Source: Wolfiporia cocos
Taxonomy: Eukaryota; Basidiomycota; Agaricomycetes; Polyporales; Phaeolaceae
Assembly (NCBI GenBank): GCA_029448655.1
Contig: JACCLO010000012.1
Coordinates: forward strand, 2,728,001-2,792,000
Length of the DNA stretch: 64,000 nt
Direction of reading: 5' to 3'
Below the pieces are notes generated by a model, which saw nothing but the letters and a program-made list of their open reading frames with translations, ran no database searches and was not told where the DNA came from. A program made the position numbers and the translations under genes. This document shows positions 34,840 through 46,294 of the stretch, piece by piece (positions within the stretch are counted from its first letter, which is position 1; every line of letters starts with the position of its first letter).

Positions 34840-35350
34840 TGACACGGTTTTCCGTGTCATGGCTCCACCGCGTCTCGAACCACCGTAGATATGCTACAAA
34901 GATCACCTGATTTACTTATGAGTTGACGCGTTACCACTACGCCACCCGTTATACGAAGGGTCTCACGTGATGTATGATGTAAGCATTTAGAGTTAGTACT
35001 TAGCGCTCAGTTAGGCGCATGCGCACAGGCCATGCGCTTTAGGGTAGCCTTGATAGTCAATGCTCGCTTGCATGTATATATACCGTAGAGTCTGAGGCTT
35101 ACACCTCAGACTTGTCAATTTGACTCTGGGGCATTCATCCCCCTTACTTGCCATTCCCTCTGCTTGCGTATGCCTGCCTGCTAGTCTGGGAGAACCTCGA
35201 CCTTGCTATAGCCCTTGGGACTACCTCTTAGATGACGACGACCTCGTTGCATAGACCCCCCTTGGAGACGTTAGGCGTTAGGGTAGGGGAGTTAAGACTA
35301 GTGGTGGTGGGGCATTGGGCGTTTGGTGTGGGCATCACAAGTTTGTGACA
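34840..35350 (+). mobile_element. Solo LTR (TSD CTGAT)
   Basis: 511 bp, TGACACGGTTTT...GTTTGTGACA, flanked by CTGAT at 34835-34839 and 35351-35355. CATGTATATATACCG is near 35071. The first 130 bp carry a reversed tRNA-like stretch (TCTCGAACCACC; TTACCACTACGCCACCC). Confidence 0.9.
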
Positions 35351-35807
35351 CTGATGCAAGTGCTGAGGGGTGGCTTCTGACACTGCCCGACACGCTGCCA
35401 GGAAATCCCAACACCCCCATGGGCGCGCAACAGATCGAGACCATTGGCAATAGAATCTGGGAGGTAGCAACGGTGTGCCCATTCCATTACTTGTCGGACT
35501 GGGAGATCAAATCAGACCACCAATTCCTTTGCACTGCGATGCTGGCTTTTTTGCATGGGAGGGGACGTATGGACAATTCTGGAGCACATTCAGGGACAAC
35601 CGAAAGCAGCAGATGGGTATTGCTAGGGCTGAAGGGTGTTGGTCCTGCGGTGCCACTGTATCGATACATGCCAAGGGCTCGACGCGTTTCCATCACAAAT
35701 CAGCGGGCAATAAGTGTGCAGATGACGAGTGCCAGCAGTGGCTACTTGGACTAGCCTTCATCATCTGGAATGTACCGCAACTTCGCAGGCAACTTCGCAG
35801 GTTCATC

Positions 35808-36400
35808 TGTCACAAGAATTCTCCTAGTTTCCCTATATTTCTTACTATTTTTCCGGCAATCCAATAACTAGCTTATCATGGTTCATAAGTAAAGGTTACA
35901 TACGTGCCGAATGATGGCCGCGTTATCTCCCATAACGACGGTCTTATCTTATCACTAGTAGTTACCAACAGTCACATGTCTAGTTCCTAGCCAATCGGAC
36001 GTCCTGTCCGAAGCAGTCAGCATACAAACATCAGCGGACCAGGTTTTGGTCACGCCCCATCTTAATAATGACAAAGCGCAATATATGCCATTGGTGCGGC
36101 CTATGCTGCCCTTCTATATCCCGGTTTTGATTGGCCTATGTATTTAACGTGTATTACTCAGTACTTAGGTACCTGGGGACTTGTACATACAAATACGGAC
36201 ATTGGATTACCTAATACGTAGTGTTAGGGGTCTTATTTATCATGTATATATACTAGCCTTGCTGAGCGCTGTTGCCTCAGTTCTATTCATTGCATTCATA
36301 CTACGAGTTAACCACTCAACGTATCCTGCTTAACTCTTACAACTATCCTGCCTAACCAGCAAACCAAGCAACATAACAAAGTAAGTGTTATCTTGTGTTA
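35808..36400 (+). mobile_element. Solo LTR (TSD TCATC)
   Basis: 593 bp, TGTCACAAGAATT...CTTGTGTTA, flanked by TCATC at 35803-35807 and 36401-36405. CATGTATATATACTAG is near 36241. Ends in TA rather than CA, like the TGTGATA-ended copies. Confidence 0.85.
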
Positions 36401-36633
36401 TCATCTTTGCAAAGATGAATCTGACAGACGATCAATTCCAATCGGACATTACCTCATACACCCGATGGCTCACACAATACAGCACTGGTGTCAAACGCAC
36501 CAAGCTAAACTCCAACCTCATCGACACCGTCTACACTTTCTGGGTGCACGAGCAGGAGATCAGAGATACAGTCAGTGACTGGACACCCAACTGCTAGAAC
36601 TGAGGGTAAGCAGACAGACTGTCTCTCACATAC

Positions 36634-37123
36634 TGTCACAGATTTTGTGGCATGTTTTAATGTATTACCCCTCCCTGGCTCGAACCCAGGACTTCACGTT
36701 CTAGTAGTCACATGACTGGTGCCCGGTAGTGTAGCGGTATATAGCGTACTCGTCCGTCAGGACATACGGTCACATGATAAGTAGGTCACATGGTATATAC
36801 TGGGGCACATGATAGATAGCGCACGGCCCATGCCTTTAGGGCAGTACTTACATAGTAGCGCGTTGTCTCCCCATGTATATAAACCTACTCGCTGAGGTCT
36901 TACTACCTCAGTTCGATTATCATCGGCATTGGGGCGAGTCCCTCAGTTACACTCTGAACCTCTGCATGCTAGACTGGTGGTCGACATAACTACTTGGTTA
37001 CTGTCTACCTTGGGTCGTCTATCAACACCCATCCAGTCGCCCTTCAAGACGTTAGGTCTTACGCCTTAGACGTTAGGTTATAGGCGGGGCGTTAGTATCG
37101 TACGTCACAGTAAAACTGTGTCA
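36634..37123 (+). mobile_element. Solo LTR (TSD CATAC)
   Basis: 490 bp, TGTCACAGATTTTGTGG...AACTGTGTCA, flanked by CATAC at 36629-36633 and 37124-37128. A T-arm-like hairpin (CCTGG / loop CTCGAAC / CCAGG) lies at 36674-36690. Nearly identical to the LTR at 39698, yet each copy has its own target duplication. Confidence 0.92.
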
Positions 37124-37235
37124 CATACACGCATTGACTAGTAGCGCATGTCCAGCATGGCTGAGGTATGGCCGATGGTATCTGACATATCCTCCGTGCA
37201 TCCACCCTATAGAATGGGGTCTATAGGTGGGGAAA

Positions 37236-38425
37236 TGTTACAGGTCAAATACCCATTTGTATATTCGAGTTGCAAATATAGATCGTTCTTCTGCACGTAG
37301 GCAAGTCGCCGTATGCAAGGCAAATACTTGTCAGATGCCTTCAAGTCCTAGATGAAGTCCCTAGGAGATCGTTCGATATCCAATACATGTTAGAGGACAT
37401 AATCTGTTCAAGGTGCAAGTCAAATAGAATATATGACTTGCCTAAGTCCGAGAAGTCAGTGTGCACTTCAAGGACTTAGTCGTTCGGTTGCTCAAGTGAG
37501 AAATACTGAGCGTAGTTTCCTACATTTGAGAACAAGTATAAGACTTCTTGTTTGTACAACAAGGTTGAGCTGAAGAGCCTCAACAGTAAATACATGAGTT
37601 TATATACTATGTCGGGTTTTAGGGGTCAGACCTGTCCCAGATGTCACCAATACTATCTACATTATAGTCCCAAATGTTTGATAGGTATGTAGTGATATTG
37701 TCACAGATTTCTGGGGCATTATATTAACTACCCCCTCCCTGGGTCGAACCAGGGATCTCATGTGTTGTAGTCACATGATCTGTGCCTGGTAGTGTAGTGG
37801 TATGAGCGTACTCCGGTATGTAGTACATTGGTCACGTGATTCGGCTTAGTCAGCAGCGCTACAGCGCCTGCGCACAGACCTTTACTTTAGGGCCAGTACT
37901 TACAGTAGTAGTGCGTGCGACTCATGTATATAAGCCACTGTCTGAGGTCTTACTACCTCAGACTTGGAATCATCAGCATTGGGGCGAGTCCCTCAGCATA
38001 CTCCTATCCTCAGCGTGCTAGACTGGCAGTCGACCATCTCTACTTAGTTATGGTCTACCTTGGGTCGTTAGCCAACACCCAGTCCAGTCGCCCTTCAAGA
38101 TGTTAGGTCTTAGGTCTTAGACATTAGGTTGAGGACCATGGGCATTAGTCATATGTTGATTATATTCTGTGTCTGATATATCCGAAATGATAGATAGGAA
38201 TGATGGCGGTTGAATGCAATCTATCAGCTAATAAATGATAAACATGAAACGAGGGCAGAGTTGGATCTGCCAAAGGCAAAATGCGCCCTATACACTAGTA
38301 CAACTGGGGATGCACCCAGTAGAGTGACGAGTAGCCAGGGGGGTTGGTTGCACAACAAGTCCCTGTATTGTATTCGTCTCATGGTGAGTTCTGCCAGCAT
38401 TCAAGAAATCAAAGTAGCTGTAACA
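37236..38425 (-). mobile_element. Solo LTR of the chromovirus family with nested solo LTR
   Basis: TGTTAC...GTAACA. It is 709 bp after removing the nested unit, exactly the chromovirus LTR length, and matches the LTRs at 48866 and 57551 in reverse. The flanks GGAAA and ACTTT do not match. Confidence 0.87.
37699..38174 (+). mobile_element. Solo LTR nested in a chromovirus LTR (TSD GATAT)
   Basis: 476 bp, TGTCACAGATTTCTGG...ATTCTGTGTCT (final CA changed to CT), flanked by GATAT at 37694-37698 and 38175-38179. CATGTATATAAGCC is near 37922. A 6-bp hairpin CCCTGG/CCAGGG around GTCGAA lies at 37737-37754. Confidence 0.88.
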
Positions 38426-39083
38426 ACTTTGGCAGAATGAATCAATGAGCAGATTGAGTAACTGGTACAAGAATAGAATTCCATATGTGAAATGGTAGCC
38501 CATGATATTTGAGACACGCGCAACAAGGAGATCTGCACACTTCCATTGGGTAGCCGACCTACAGTGTATTACCATTCCTTTACCCATGACCACTCCTTTA
38601 CCCACTTGACTCTAACTCCTCCCCCACTTTGAATTATGCTCCCATTTTTAAACGCACCTTTGTATATGCTCTATGCTTATGCTCAAATTCTTCGTCAAGT
38701 TCTGACAAATGGTTCATTGCCAATGAACACACATATATCTGTGATTGCCTAATTTAGATGAAATGCACTATGTTTCGAACAACTGTAGTCTACAGTTGAA
38801 ATAGATCATGAATCTAATAGCTTCCAGATTTACTGAATCCATTTCTGAGTACATTTCCCTCTAAGATGTAGAGGATCTGAATGAGATTGAGGCCACCAAA
38901 AATGATGGAAAGTAGGCATGACAAATGAGTGATGTGTATGGAATGAGAGCTTCCACAACATGGTGATAAATGAGTGCTTGAGCGCATGCGGTTGGGACTC
39001 GGAGTTTCCAAACTGAGGTGTAATCATGCTGGGTGAAGGACTCGTGGTTTTCGTGACATTCTGTTACTTTGACATGTTTTACT
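38426..39083. other. AT-rich spacer, nothing recognised
   Basis: Contains a short stretch near 38560 (GTATTACCATTCCTTTACCCA) that resembles the reverse of 41750-41780, so both may be edges of one older element. No gene seen. Confidence 0.3.
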
Positions 39084-39088
39084 TGATA

Positions 39089-39624
39089 TGTTACGGATCA
39101 AATATCCGTTCAGCTGAAATAACTAAGTCGAGTTACTCAGCGTGTCGAATAGCGCACTATTCGTCGGACTCCTTGGAGTCGAGCGTCGATATACTAGCTG
39201 CAGGCTTATTGGCGCAAGCCTTTGAGAACGAGTATAGGATCCTTGTAATTCAACAAGGTCAAGCTGAGGAACTCGACCAGTATTTACAGCAGGGTCTTTA
39301 TACCACGATTCAGCAATAGGGGTCATAGTGTCCTTGGTACTGCTACCACTAAGTCCATAAGGTTAGTACGCTACAATAACTAAGCCGAAGCGCTGCGGTT
39401 GAGCGCAACAGTGGCTGAAATGCAGAAGCTCTGTGGATATACAACAAGTATCACCTAGAACCTGATACGCTACGAGACTAAGGGCATAGGGCTGTTGTAC
39501 ATGAAACGAGGGTCGCTGGTTGAACAGGGGACCCTAGAAATAAACGCACGGTGAAGCGGTTGAATGCTAAGTCCTCATCTCCAGTGAGGTGTCAAAAGTA
39601 TACGAGATTGTACGGACCGTAACA
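39089..39624 (-). mobile_element. Solo LTR, second TGTTAC-type family (TSD TGATA)
   Basis: 536 bp, TGTTACGG...CCGTAACA, flanked by TGATA at 39084-39088 and 39625-39629. The minus-strand TATA-like GTATAAAG near 39296 is followed by CAGCTTGACCTTGTTG, close to the predicted transcript start of the chromovirus LTR (CAGCTCGACCTTGTTG). Confidence 0.87.
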
Positions 39625-39697
39625 TGATACTCCACACATTCACCAGCAATGCCTCAGATAATTTTAATATGTATACCTCATACGTTTGTTGATATTA

Positions 39698-40751
39698 TGT
39701 CACAGATTTTGTGGCATGTTTTAATGTATTACCCCCCCTAGGCTCGAACCTAGGACTTCACGTTCTAGTAGTCACATGACTGGTGCCCGGTAGTGTAGCG
39801 GTATATAGCGTACTCGTCCGTCAGGACATACGGTCACATGATAAGTAGGTCACATGGTATATACTGGGGCACATGATAGATAGCGCACGGCCCATGCCTT
39901 TAGGGCAGTACTTACATAGTAGCGCGTTGTCTCCCCATGTATATAAACCTACTCGCTGAGGTCTTACTACCTCAGTTCGATTATCATCGGCATTGGGGCG
40001 AGTCCCTCAGTTCTACTCTGAACCTCTGCGTGCTAGACTGGTGGTCGACACTACTTCTTAGTTACTGTCTACCTTGGGTCGTTAACCAACACCCATCCAG
40101 TCGCCCTTCTGTCACGGATGTGCCCAGGGGGTCACCGTACGTCCCTCACTATTGGTTGTATGGGCGGCGCTAGGCGTACGCCGCTCCGCTACTCCTTAGT
40201 TACCTCCACGTCACACTCAGAGTATATAGATCACCTGATCGTTGGTTAGCGCTGTAGGGTAGCGCGCGCCTCAGGTACGGACACGTTATGGTCACAGTAT
40301 CACATGTAGCGTTACTTGTCATGTGCCCGGTAGTTAATGTGCACGGACCATTACTTTAGGGCTAGACTCGTAGGTACTACGCTCATGTATATATACGACA
40401 AGATGGCGGCCTTACAGCCCCATCTTTAGGATTCTCGTCATTGAGCGCAAGCTCCTTTCTTACTATTGCTGTGATGCCTGCTGGCCCGGGGCCCACATCT
40501 CTGCGTCCTTGTCTGTGAGCCGCCGCCGCTATCTTGACGCACGTCAGGGAATGTGCAGTCATCCCATGCGCCTCTACGTCCAGCGCTGGCGCGGTGTCTT
40601 GTAGGCTCGACTGACGTCGAGTATGGTTCCCCCTGAGCCCAGGGGTAGCACAGACGTAAGTCTGTGACACCTTCAAGACGTTAGGTCTTAGCCTTAGACG
40701 TTAGGTTATAGGCGGGGCGTTAGTATCGTACGTCACAGTTAAACTGTGTCA
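39698..40751 (+). mobile_element. Solo LTR carrying a nested solo LTR (TSD TATTA)
   Basis: TGTCACAGATTTTGTGG...AACTGTGTCA. It is 489 bp without the nested 40110-40669 unit. TATTA lies at 39693-39697 and 40752-40756. It landed exactly on the left edge of the hAT-like element that follows. Confidence 0.9.
40110..40669 (+). mobile_element. Solo LTR nested in 39698-40751 (TSD CCTTC)
   Basis: 560 bp, TGTCACGGATG...GTCTGTGACA, flanked by CCTTC at 40105-40109 and 40670-40674. CATGTATATATACGAC is near 40384. The downstream region resembles the LTRs at 30213 and 58354. Confidence 0.92.
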
Positions 40752-40754
40752 TAT

Positions 40755-41672
40755 TAGTGTTGTGAGGTCCAGTCTCAAGGACCGCTAAAGACCAAGGACC
40801 GGACCAGGACCGGACTGACTAGGACCAATTCAACGGTCCGGTCCAGTCCTGGTCCTGACACGGTCCTGGTCCCGGTCCTTCTGAGTGGTCAGATTTTGCA
40901 GGACCGGTCCTGGACCGGTCCCGAATTTATTGTAGAATAGCACTTATAATGTGTTTACTCCAAGGTAGGGAACCATGACTGACCAATTTACAATAAAACC
41001 AAAGTATTTAAGACCCCCTAGAGTGGGTCTGCATCATGTATATATGATACAATGAAGCACTGCTATTGTCTTGGGCAATGCTTGGCACACATAGATTGTC
41101 CTCATATTATCACAAGTTTTGCCGACTGACATGCAGTTGTGTATTCTCCCATCCAGTAGTGTTAACACTCACATATTATGGTACACATGCATGGTGCATT
41201 CAATATCACCCAGTTATTGGCAGAGCGCTGCTTAGCGGTAGTTATATGCTACTCATTGTGGCACATACAAAAATACAACACATGATCTCATCAGATAAAA
41301 CTTGAGGTGTGCAGTTACTGCAGTGTCATTTCTGTGTGTTGACTTCAATATACAATTTTACTTTCAGAAATCAAGAATCAGTGCACCATAGCCAATTTTT
41401 GGGCTGTACTTAATATGTTCTGGTATATATCGAGTAGTAAGTACACTTTTGTTGCAGTTTCTGACATATAAAACTATAGTTAAGTCAATAACCACTTGAT
41501 CGGTCCTGGACCGGTCCAGACCGGTCCTAGGACCGCTATAGGACCGCGGTCCTACTTGGGACCGGTCTTCAGTCCGGTCCCTCATTGCCCATGGCGGTCC
41601 GGTCCTGGTCCCGGTCCTCGGTCCTGCCCAAAACATGCAAAAGACCGGACCGGACCGGACCTCACAACACTA
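40755..41672. mobile_element. Non-autonomous hAT-like element 3 with GGTCC subterminal repeats (TSD GTTGATAT)
   Basis: 918 bp with terminal repeats TAGTGTTGTGAGGTCC and its complement. About 180 bp at each end are dense in GGTCC/GGACC words. The right flank is GTTGATAT (41673-41680). The left copy of GTTGATAT is at 39688-39695, displaced by the later solo LTR at 39698-40751, whose target TATTA spans the element edge. No transposase inside. Confidence 0.82.
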
Positions 41673-41689
41673 GTTGATATATCCCACTC

Positions 41690-42247
41690 ATTACTATGGA
41701 GGAAAGTGCATTGGCCAATCAACGAAAAACCGAGTTCAAAGTGGTGGGTAAAGGAGTGGTAGTACACCGTATCATCAGAGATCTTCATTGTCTCACGGCG
41801 CAGCGGCTCGATCATCAGGCGTGCTTCGAAATCCATCACACCTCACTGTTTGCCGAGCATGCCAAGAAAGCCCTCCAACTGGCAAAGCGCTACTGTCACG
41901 GAGCTTGGGAGTAGGTACATCTTATGCTTTTGCTTGTTGGCTAATTTGGCCAATGTGCATACTTGGCAGGTCATACTTTGCTCCTGGCCATTAGAGTTAT
42001 TGCGCTTCTTTAAAAGAAACTCCGCAACGAGCTTCTGCTTGCGGCAGCGCTGACATTTTCGTTCGGAGTTTTGATCGACAGTAGAGTCCCCAGGAGAGTC
42101 TTCCATCTGAATAACAGTGTCGTGTCGAAAGCACAGGTTCATACACGGGCTGAGGCAGCCGGTGAGCAGGAAATTGTCCTCTAGGGTCACGTGATGTACT
42201 TTTCTTGATCTCGGCGCAACAGTTATAGTTGCTTGTTTGTTTAACAA
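41690..42247 (-). CDS. Hypothetical protein with paired CxxC (zinc-ribbon-like) motif, probably a transposon gene remnant
   Basis: The minus-strand open region carries CQRCRKQKLVAEF followed about 20 residues later by CQVC, a CxxC...CxxC zinc-binding pattern seen in many basidiomycete repeat-associated proteins. A GTAC...ACAG intron near 41913-41888 may join a second exon. The start is uncertain; an internal Met before EDSPGD at about 42103 is one option. Not identified further. Confidence 0.4.
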
Positions 42248-42622
42248 TATGAATGCAGTATAGATCGTGAGAAATATACTTGAAAACTATCTACAAACAT
42301 CTTCAAGTTCTCGCTAGAGCTTAGAACGTAGGCTAGAGTTGCGCGCGACGCGTCGGGAGACTGCACGTGAGCGAATGCACGTGAGTTACGTCCCAATTTT
42401 TGGTGGGAGGATTGCATTCACTCGGAGCAGATTCCAGCCTTGCTGGAACCGCAGAAGACCTATCCTCCGAAAGGTGATGAACGTAGGGGTGAGCAGGTTA
42501 CAGTATGACTCCGTCCAGATTTCTTCATAAGTAACGAGCCAAGAGTGTTGGCACCCGTAACTCGAACACGAACAAGGACGCCACATGCATAGGCGCTCAA
42601 GGTCTCACTCGCTCCATCCATC

Positions 42623-45600
42623 ATGTCTGATATGCTCGAAATATCTTATCTCCTCTATGACCCTGATCCCAAGCCGGTTTTATCTGTCTTCATCGACCGC
42701 AATGCTCGTTCGTGTACTGCCCTTGCGAGGGCTATCGGCGATGAGAGGCGGCCACAAGTCGATGCATCGAACATTATTCTCTGGAAGGTATGTAGCCATG
42801 ATCTCTGCTGCATTTTGACGACTCTTACAGCTTCCACAGCCCAAAGAGCCTCTTCCCAAGGAGGACGGGGCAGGGCGAAAGGCATGGGATATCCTGATGG
42901 ACAGATTGAAGGAGCTGCAGAAGCCGGGCCTCGATGCTATTGCGACACAGCTGGATATGACAAAGATGGCTTCCTTTGGGAACGAGGGCCAAGTCGAACT
43001 GGTGGATATTATCGTGCAGCTCAATATGCCCTGTGAGTTTTGCTCTTTCTTCACATCTCGTCGTAGTAATGACGACGTCTCAGCTCGGAAACGGCACAGC
43101 ACGGAAGACAAGCCAGAGGACCCGAAGCGGCCGAAGATAGGAACCGGCGGTTCGCCGAAATTGGTTAGTGGCGATCGACCGAGGACAGTTAGCGGCGGTG
43201 AGCCTCGCGTTCGCCATGATCATGGCGTGGTCGCTCGAATTGGGGCTCATCGTCACTGGACCAGAATCAAACCACTCCGATCGTTCAAGAGCGTCGGCAG
43301 GCTCTCAAATTCATTCTGTAATCTCACCTGAGGTCCATCGAAAGCTTGACGAACGAATCCCCCCCGCGCTCGGGTCAATTTTTGACGATAGTGGCTTATT
43401 TCGACATGTCCTCTCGGAGTCTGTCGACGCCTACGAGAACACCAAATCTCCTTTAATCGCAGAAAAGGCGCGGAGCGAGGCTTGGGAGAAGCACCCACAT
43501 CTGAGGGACGTTTTCCTAGATTGTAAGGAGACGTGGTCTTTCCAGAAGCTCCGCGAGCAATGTGCGTCCGACTGTGTTGCAGCATATCATCGCTCATTGC
43601 TCATCTTTGCAACCTAAACTAGCTGATCTGCACGAGAAACCAACGCACCCACCCACTACCACCCAACCCCGGGCCCCCATTCGTCAGGATGAGGTGGAGG
43701 GTGCGCTGTGTCTCGTGATGTAAGAAGATTAGGCTGATCGCAAGGTGTAGCCACTTTGAAGTCATGGAACGAGAAATTCCGCGGAAATTGCGTTCAGGCC
43801 TTTCTCAAATACATAGATATGAAACGCGACGACAAGGAGGACCGACAGTTGTACGCGCGTTATTGCGCGATTGTTCAATCGTCCGGAATGGGCAAGTCTC
43901 GACTGATGAAAGAAGTAGGCCATGAAAGAATTGTTATTCCCATCTGTCTACGAGAGATGGGCTCCACAGGTATGATTTAGCTCGTTGGACATCGTTGTTC
44001 ATGCAAAGTGTGCGGTATATAGGTTTTCCTCCTAGGGACGCTAGTGTTTGCAACTTTTTCGAGAATGCACAGGGAGGCGGACGCAACCAGGCGTTGTTGG
44101 CATCATATACATTTCTGATTTCGATTTTCGAATCCGTTGGAGCTCTCTTTTTCGGGGCAGACAACAACGCTGAAGAGTCTGCGCCGCACGAGAAATTCAG
44201 GGAATGCAAACTGTACAAGGAAGTAGCTACCCGCTTCCTTCACTTCATGTCCGATGGTCAGAGAATGGACAGCCCTGGCGAGAATCGCAAACGGTTTTAT
44301 CAAAAAGTGATTGATAAAGGTATGCATCAACTTATCTGTGCCAGCACTTTATCTCATCTGATCTCGGGCTATAGCGTCTCAGGCATGCGAACTGGCCAGC
44401 TGTCAATCATCAAACGATGGCAACGTTGACATCGCCATTGGTCGCCGCAGCCCGACAAGGTACTCGCCACGTGGGTTCACCATTTACATGGGTTATTATC
44501 GCGCAACTCAACTCTTGAATGATAATAGAACAGATCGCGGATCGGATCGGAATGGAGTTTAGCGCGTTACTTGCACAGATTGATCAATTGGTTGATGTCC
44601 CTGCAGACAACGCGATCATCATTGTGTTCGATGAAGCACACACCCTCGCCACAATCAAGCGCGATGGAGAAGACGGCGAGACATGGTCCACTTTCGGCGA
44701 ACTCCGGCGTGCTCTAAGAGAGCTGACACAATCCTCCCGCCTGTATTCCGTCTTCTTATCGACTACTGGAAGCGCTGTTCAACTTGCACCGCTTCCTCAT
44801 GACGATCCTTCAAGACGCATAAGTTCCGGGATAGAATTCGTGAACGATGCATTCGTGGATCTTGGTTTCGATCATTTCGCCACGAGATACAATGAGCATA
44901 CCAATCCAAAAATCTCGGATGTGGTACATCTTAAACAGCTTGTTCTAATAGGAAGACCCTTGTGAGTCTCCCATTCATTCCATGATGCGCCTGCTCCAAC
45001 GCATGCACCTTTCGCCAGATTCGCGGCCAGATACAAGCTTGGATCAACGACCGTTAGGCAAAACATGATTTACTTCGCTATAGAAAAACTCATCAACGGG
45101 ACGTGGCCTGCCACGAGCCTGGATCTCTCCCAAAAGCTTGCCTGCCTGTCAGTGCGCCTTGCATTGACGTACGAGCCGAACACATCGGCGTTGAAAGAAC
45201 AGCGCAATCAGGTGGCAAAACATATGCGTGTGGCTCTGTTTCCAGCTGGCCAGCACCATGATATGGTGACGTTGTCGGCTTCCGAACCCGTGCTTGCCGA
45301 GGCCGCGCGGGTGGTATTTCATCATAAGGACTTTGACGTACCACAGGCACTGCTTGATATGGTAAAGGGTTCTTATGTGAGTGTAGGTGAACGAGGCGAG
45401 GTCATTGCACGTCTACTCCTTCTGCTGGCATGCGACAGACTGACTCGTCCGGAGTCCTACACGTCACTCGAAAAGCTCCGATATGCGATGGTACCTCAAT
45501 TCCTGGAACAGCTGTGGCCTAGCTGCAACACCTCCCAGACTAAGCCGACATTCGTCTCGTTTGCGGAAGACGTGGAAGAGGAGTTCGCTTGGCCGCACCG

Positions 45601-46294
45601 GCGAGCGGAACCAACACCGACGCTGGGAGAAGCCTTCAAGGATGCGAAGATATTCTTCAATCACTTCTTGCAGTTTCGCGAAGAGGGTGTGGTCAATTGC
45701 CAGTACTTGCGTTTCCTCATGCTTCGCGGAGCGGCTGCGATATGCTGCCCTCAGCAAACTGCCATCGATATAATCATTCCTGTCTTGTTCGAAGGAACAG
45801 AACTCAGGCCCGACAAAATCACTGCCATTGTCGTCCAAGTCAAAATGGACCGGCGCTACGGCGAGAAGGCGACAGCGCGCTTATTCGAGTACATCGACCC
45901 AGTATCGTTGAACATCTTCGATTCGAAGTGCTACAAACCACCGATCGTCCGGGTTGTGCTTGCGCTGGCAGCACCATGTGCAAGCCTTAGCACCGGCCCT
46001 TTCGGTTCCCTCTCAGGCGGTACAAAAATACCCAGAGGGACCTCCCATTGGACACGCAAACAATCGTCCGGAGAGGCATTCACCGCCTACGACCTGTGGT
46101 CTGCCGGTATCGCCAAGTTTGGCCCAGTAGGTTCGGATAAGCCATCGGCTTGGAACCTTCTTCTCAATATTGTGCCGCGGCTGGACGCCATGTTTCGCGA
46201 CAAGCGACGTTATCATGGAGAAGACTTGGGGAGGGCAATGGATCCATGTAGTCTTGTTGACCCAGGCCACTGGCCTATGGATGAGCGTTCCTGA
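42623..46294 (+). CDS. Crinkler-type protein: ubiquitin-like N-terminus, P-loop NTPase, nuclease-like C-terminal region
   Basis: Member of the eukaryotic Crinkler (CRN) class, thought to act in the nucleus of a target or host cell; role in this fungus unknown. Proposed exons 42623-42787, 42831-43032, 43084-43197, 43265-43561, 43751-43969, 44023-44319, 44375-44470, 44529-44961, 45019-46294 join in frame to 1032 aa. The N-terminal domain ends in a typical IILWK; a basic stretch near residues 123-140 looks like a nuclear localisation signal. Walker A (SSGMGKS) is near residue 305 and Walker B (IVFDEAHT) near 500. A QVK with upstream acidic residues near 865-880 fits a PD-(D/E)xK-like site. The 189-bp fourth intron and the GTGGGT donor of the seventh are the weakest joints. 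No stop or frameshift is needed. Confidence 0.78.

Larger units (their letters stand above)
34020..36597 (+). pseudogene. Unidentified zinc-finger gene interrupted by two solo LTRs
   Basis: Consistent coding segments run left to right. One C2H2-like finger lies near 34295-34360 (CLFCG...HINMH). An intron at about 34396-34470 is followed by a second finger near 34477-34555 (FVCLSNRC...H...H), then an intron at about 34562-34599, then an acidic/basic linker to 34839. After the LTR at 34840-35350 the frame continues with WLLTLPDTLPGNP. A frame change near 35560 leads to a cysteine-rich block (GCWSCG...C...C, 35635-35745). After the LTR at 35808-36400 the frame continues through MNLTDDQF to a stop at 36597. 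The family is not recognised. Zinc-dependent nucleic-acid binding is a guess. The 5' end is unclear. Confidence 0.55.
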
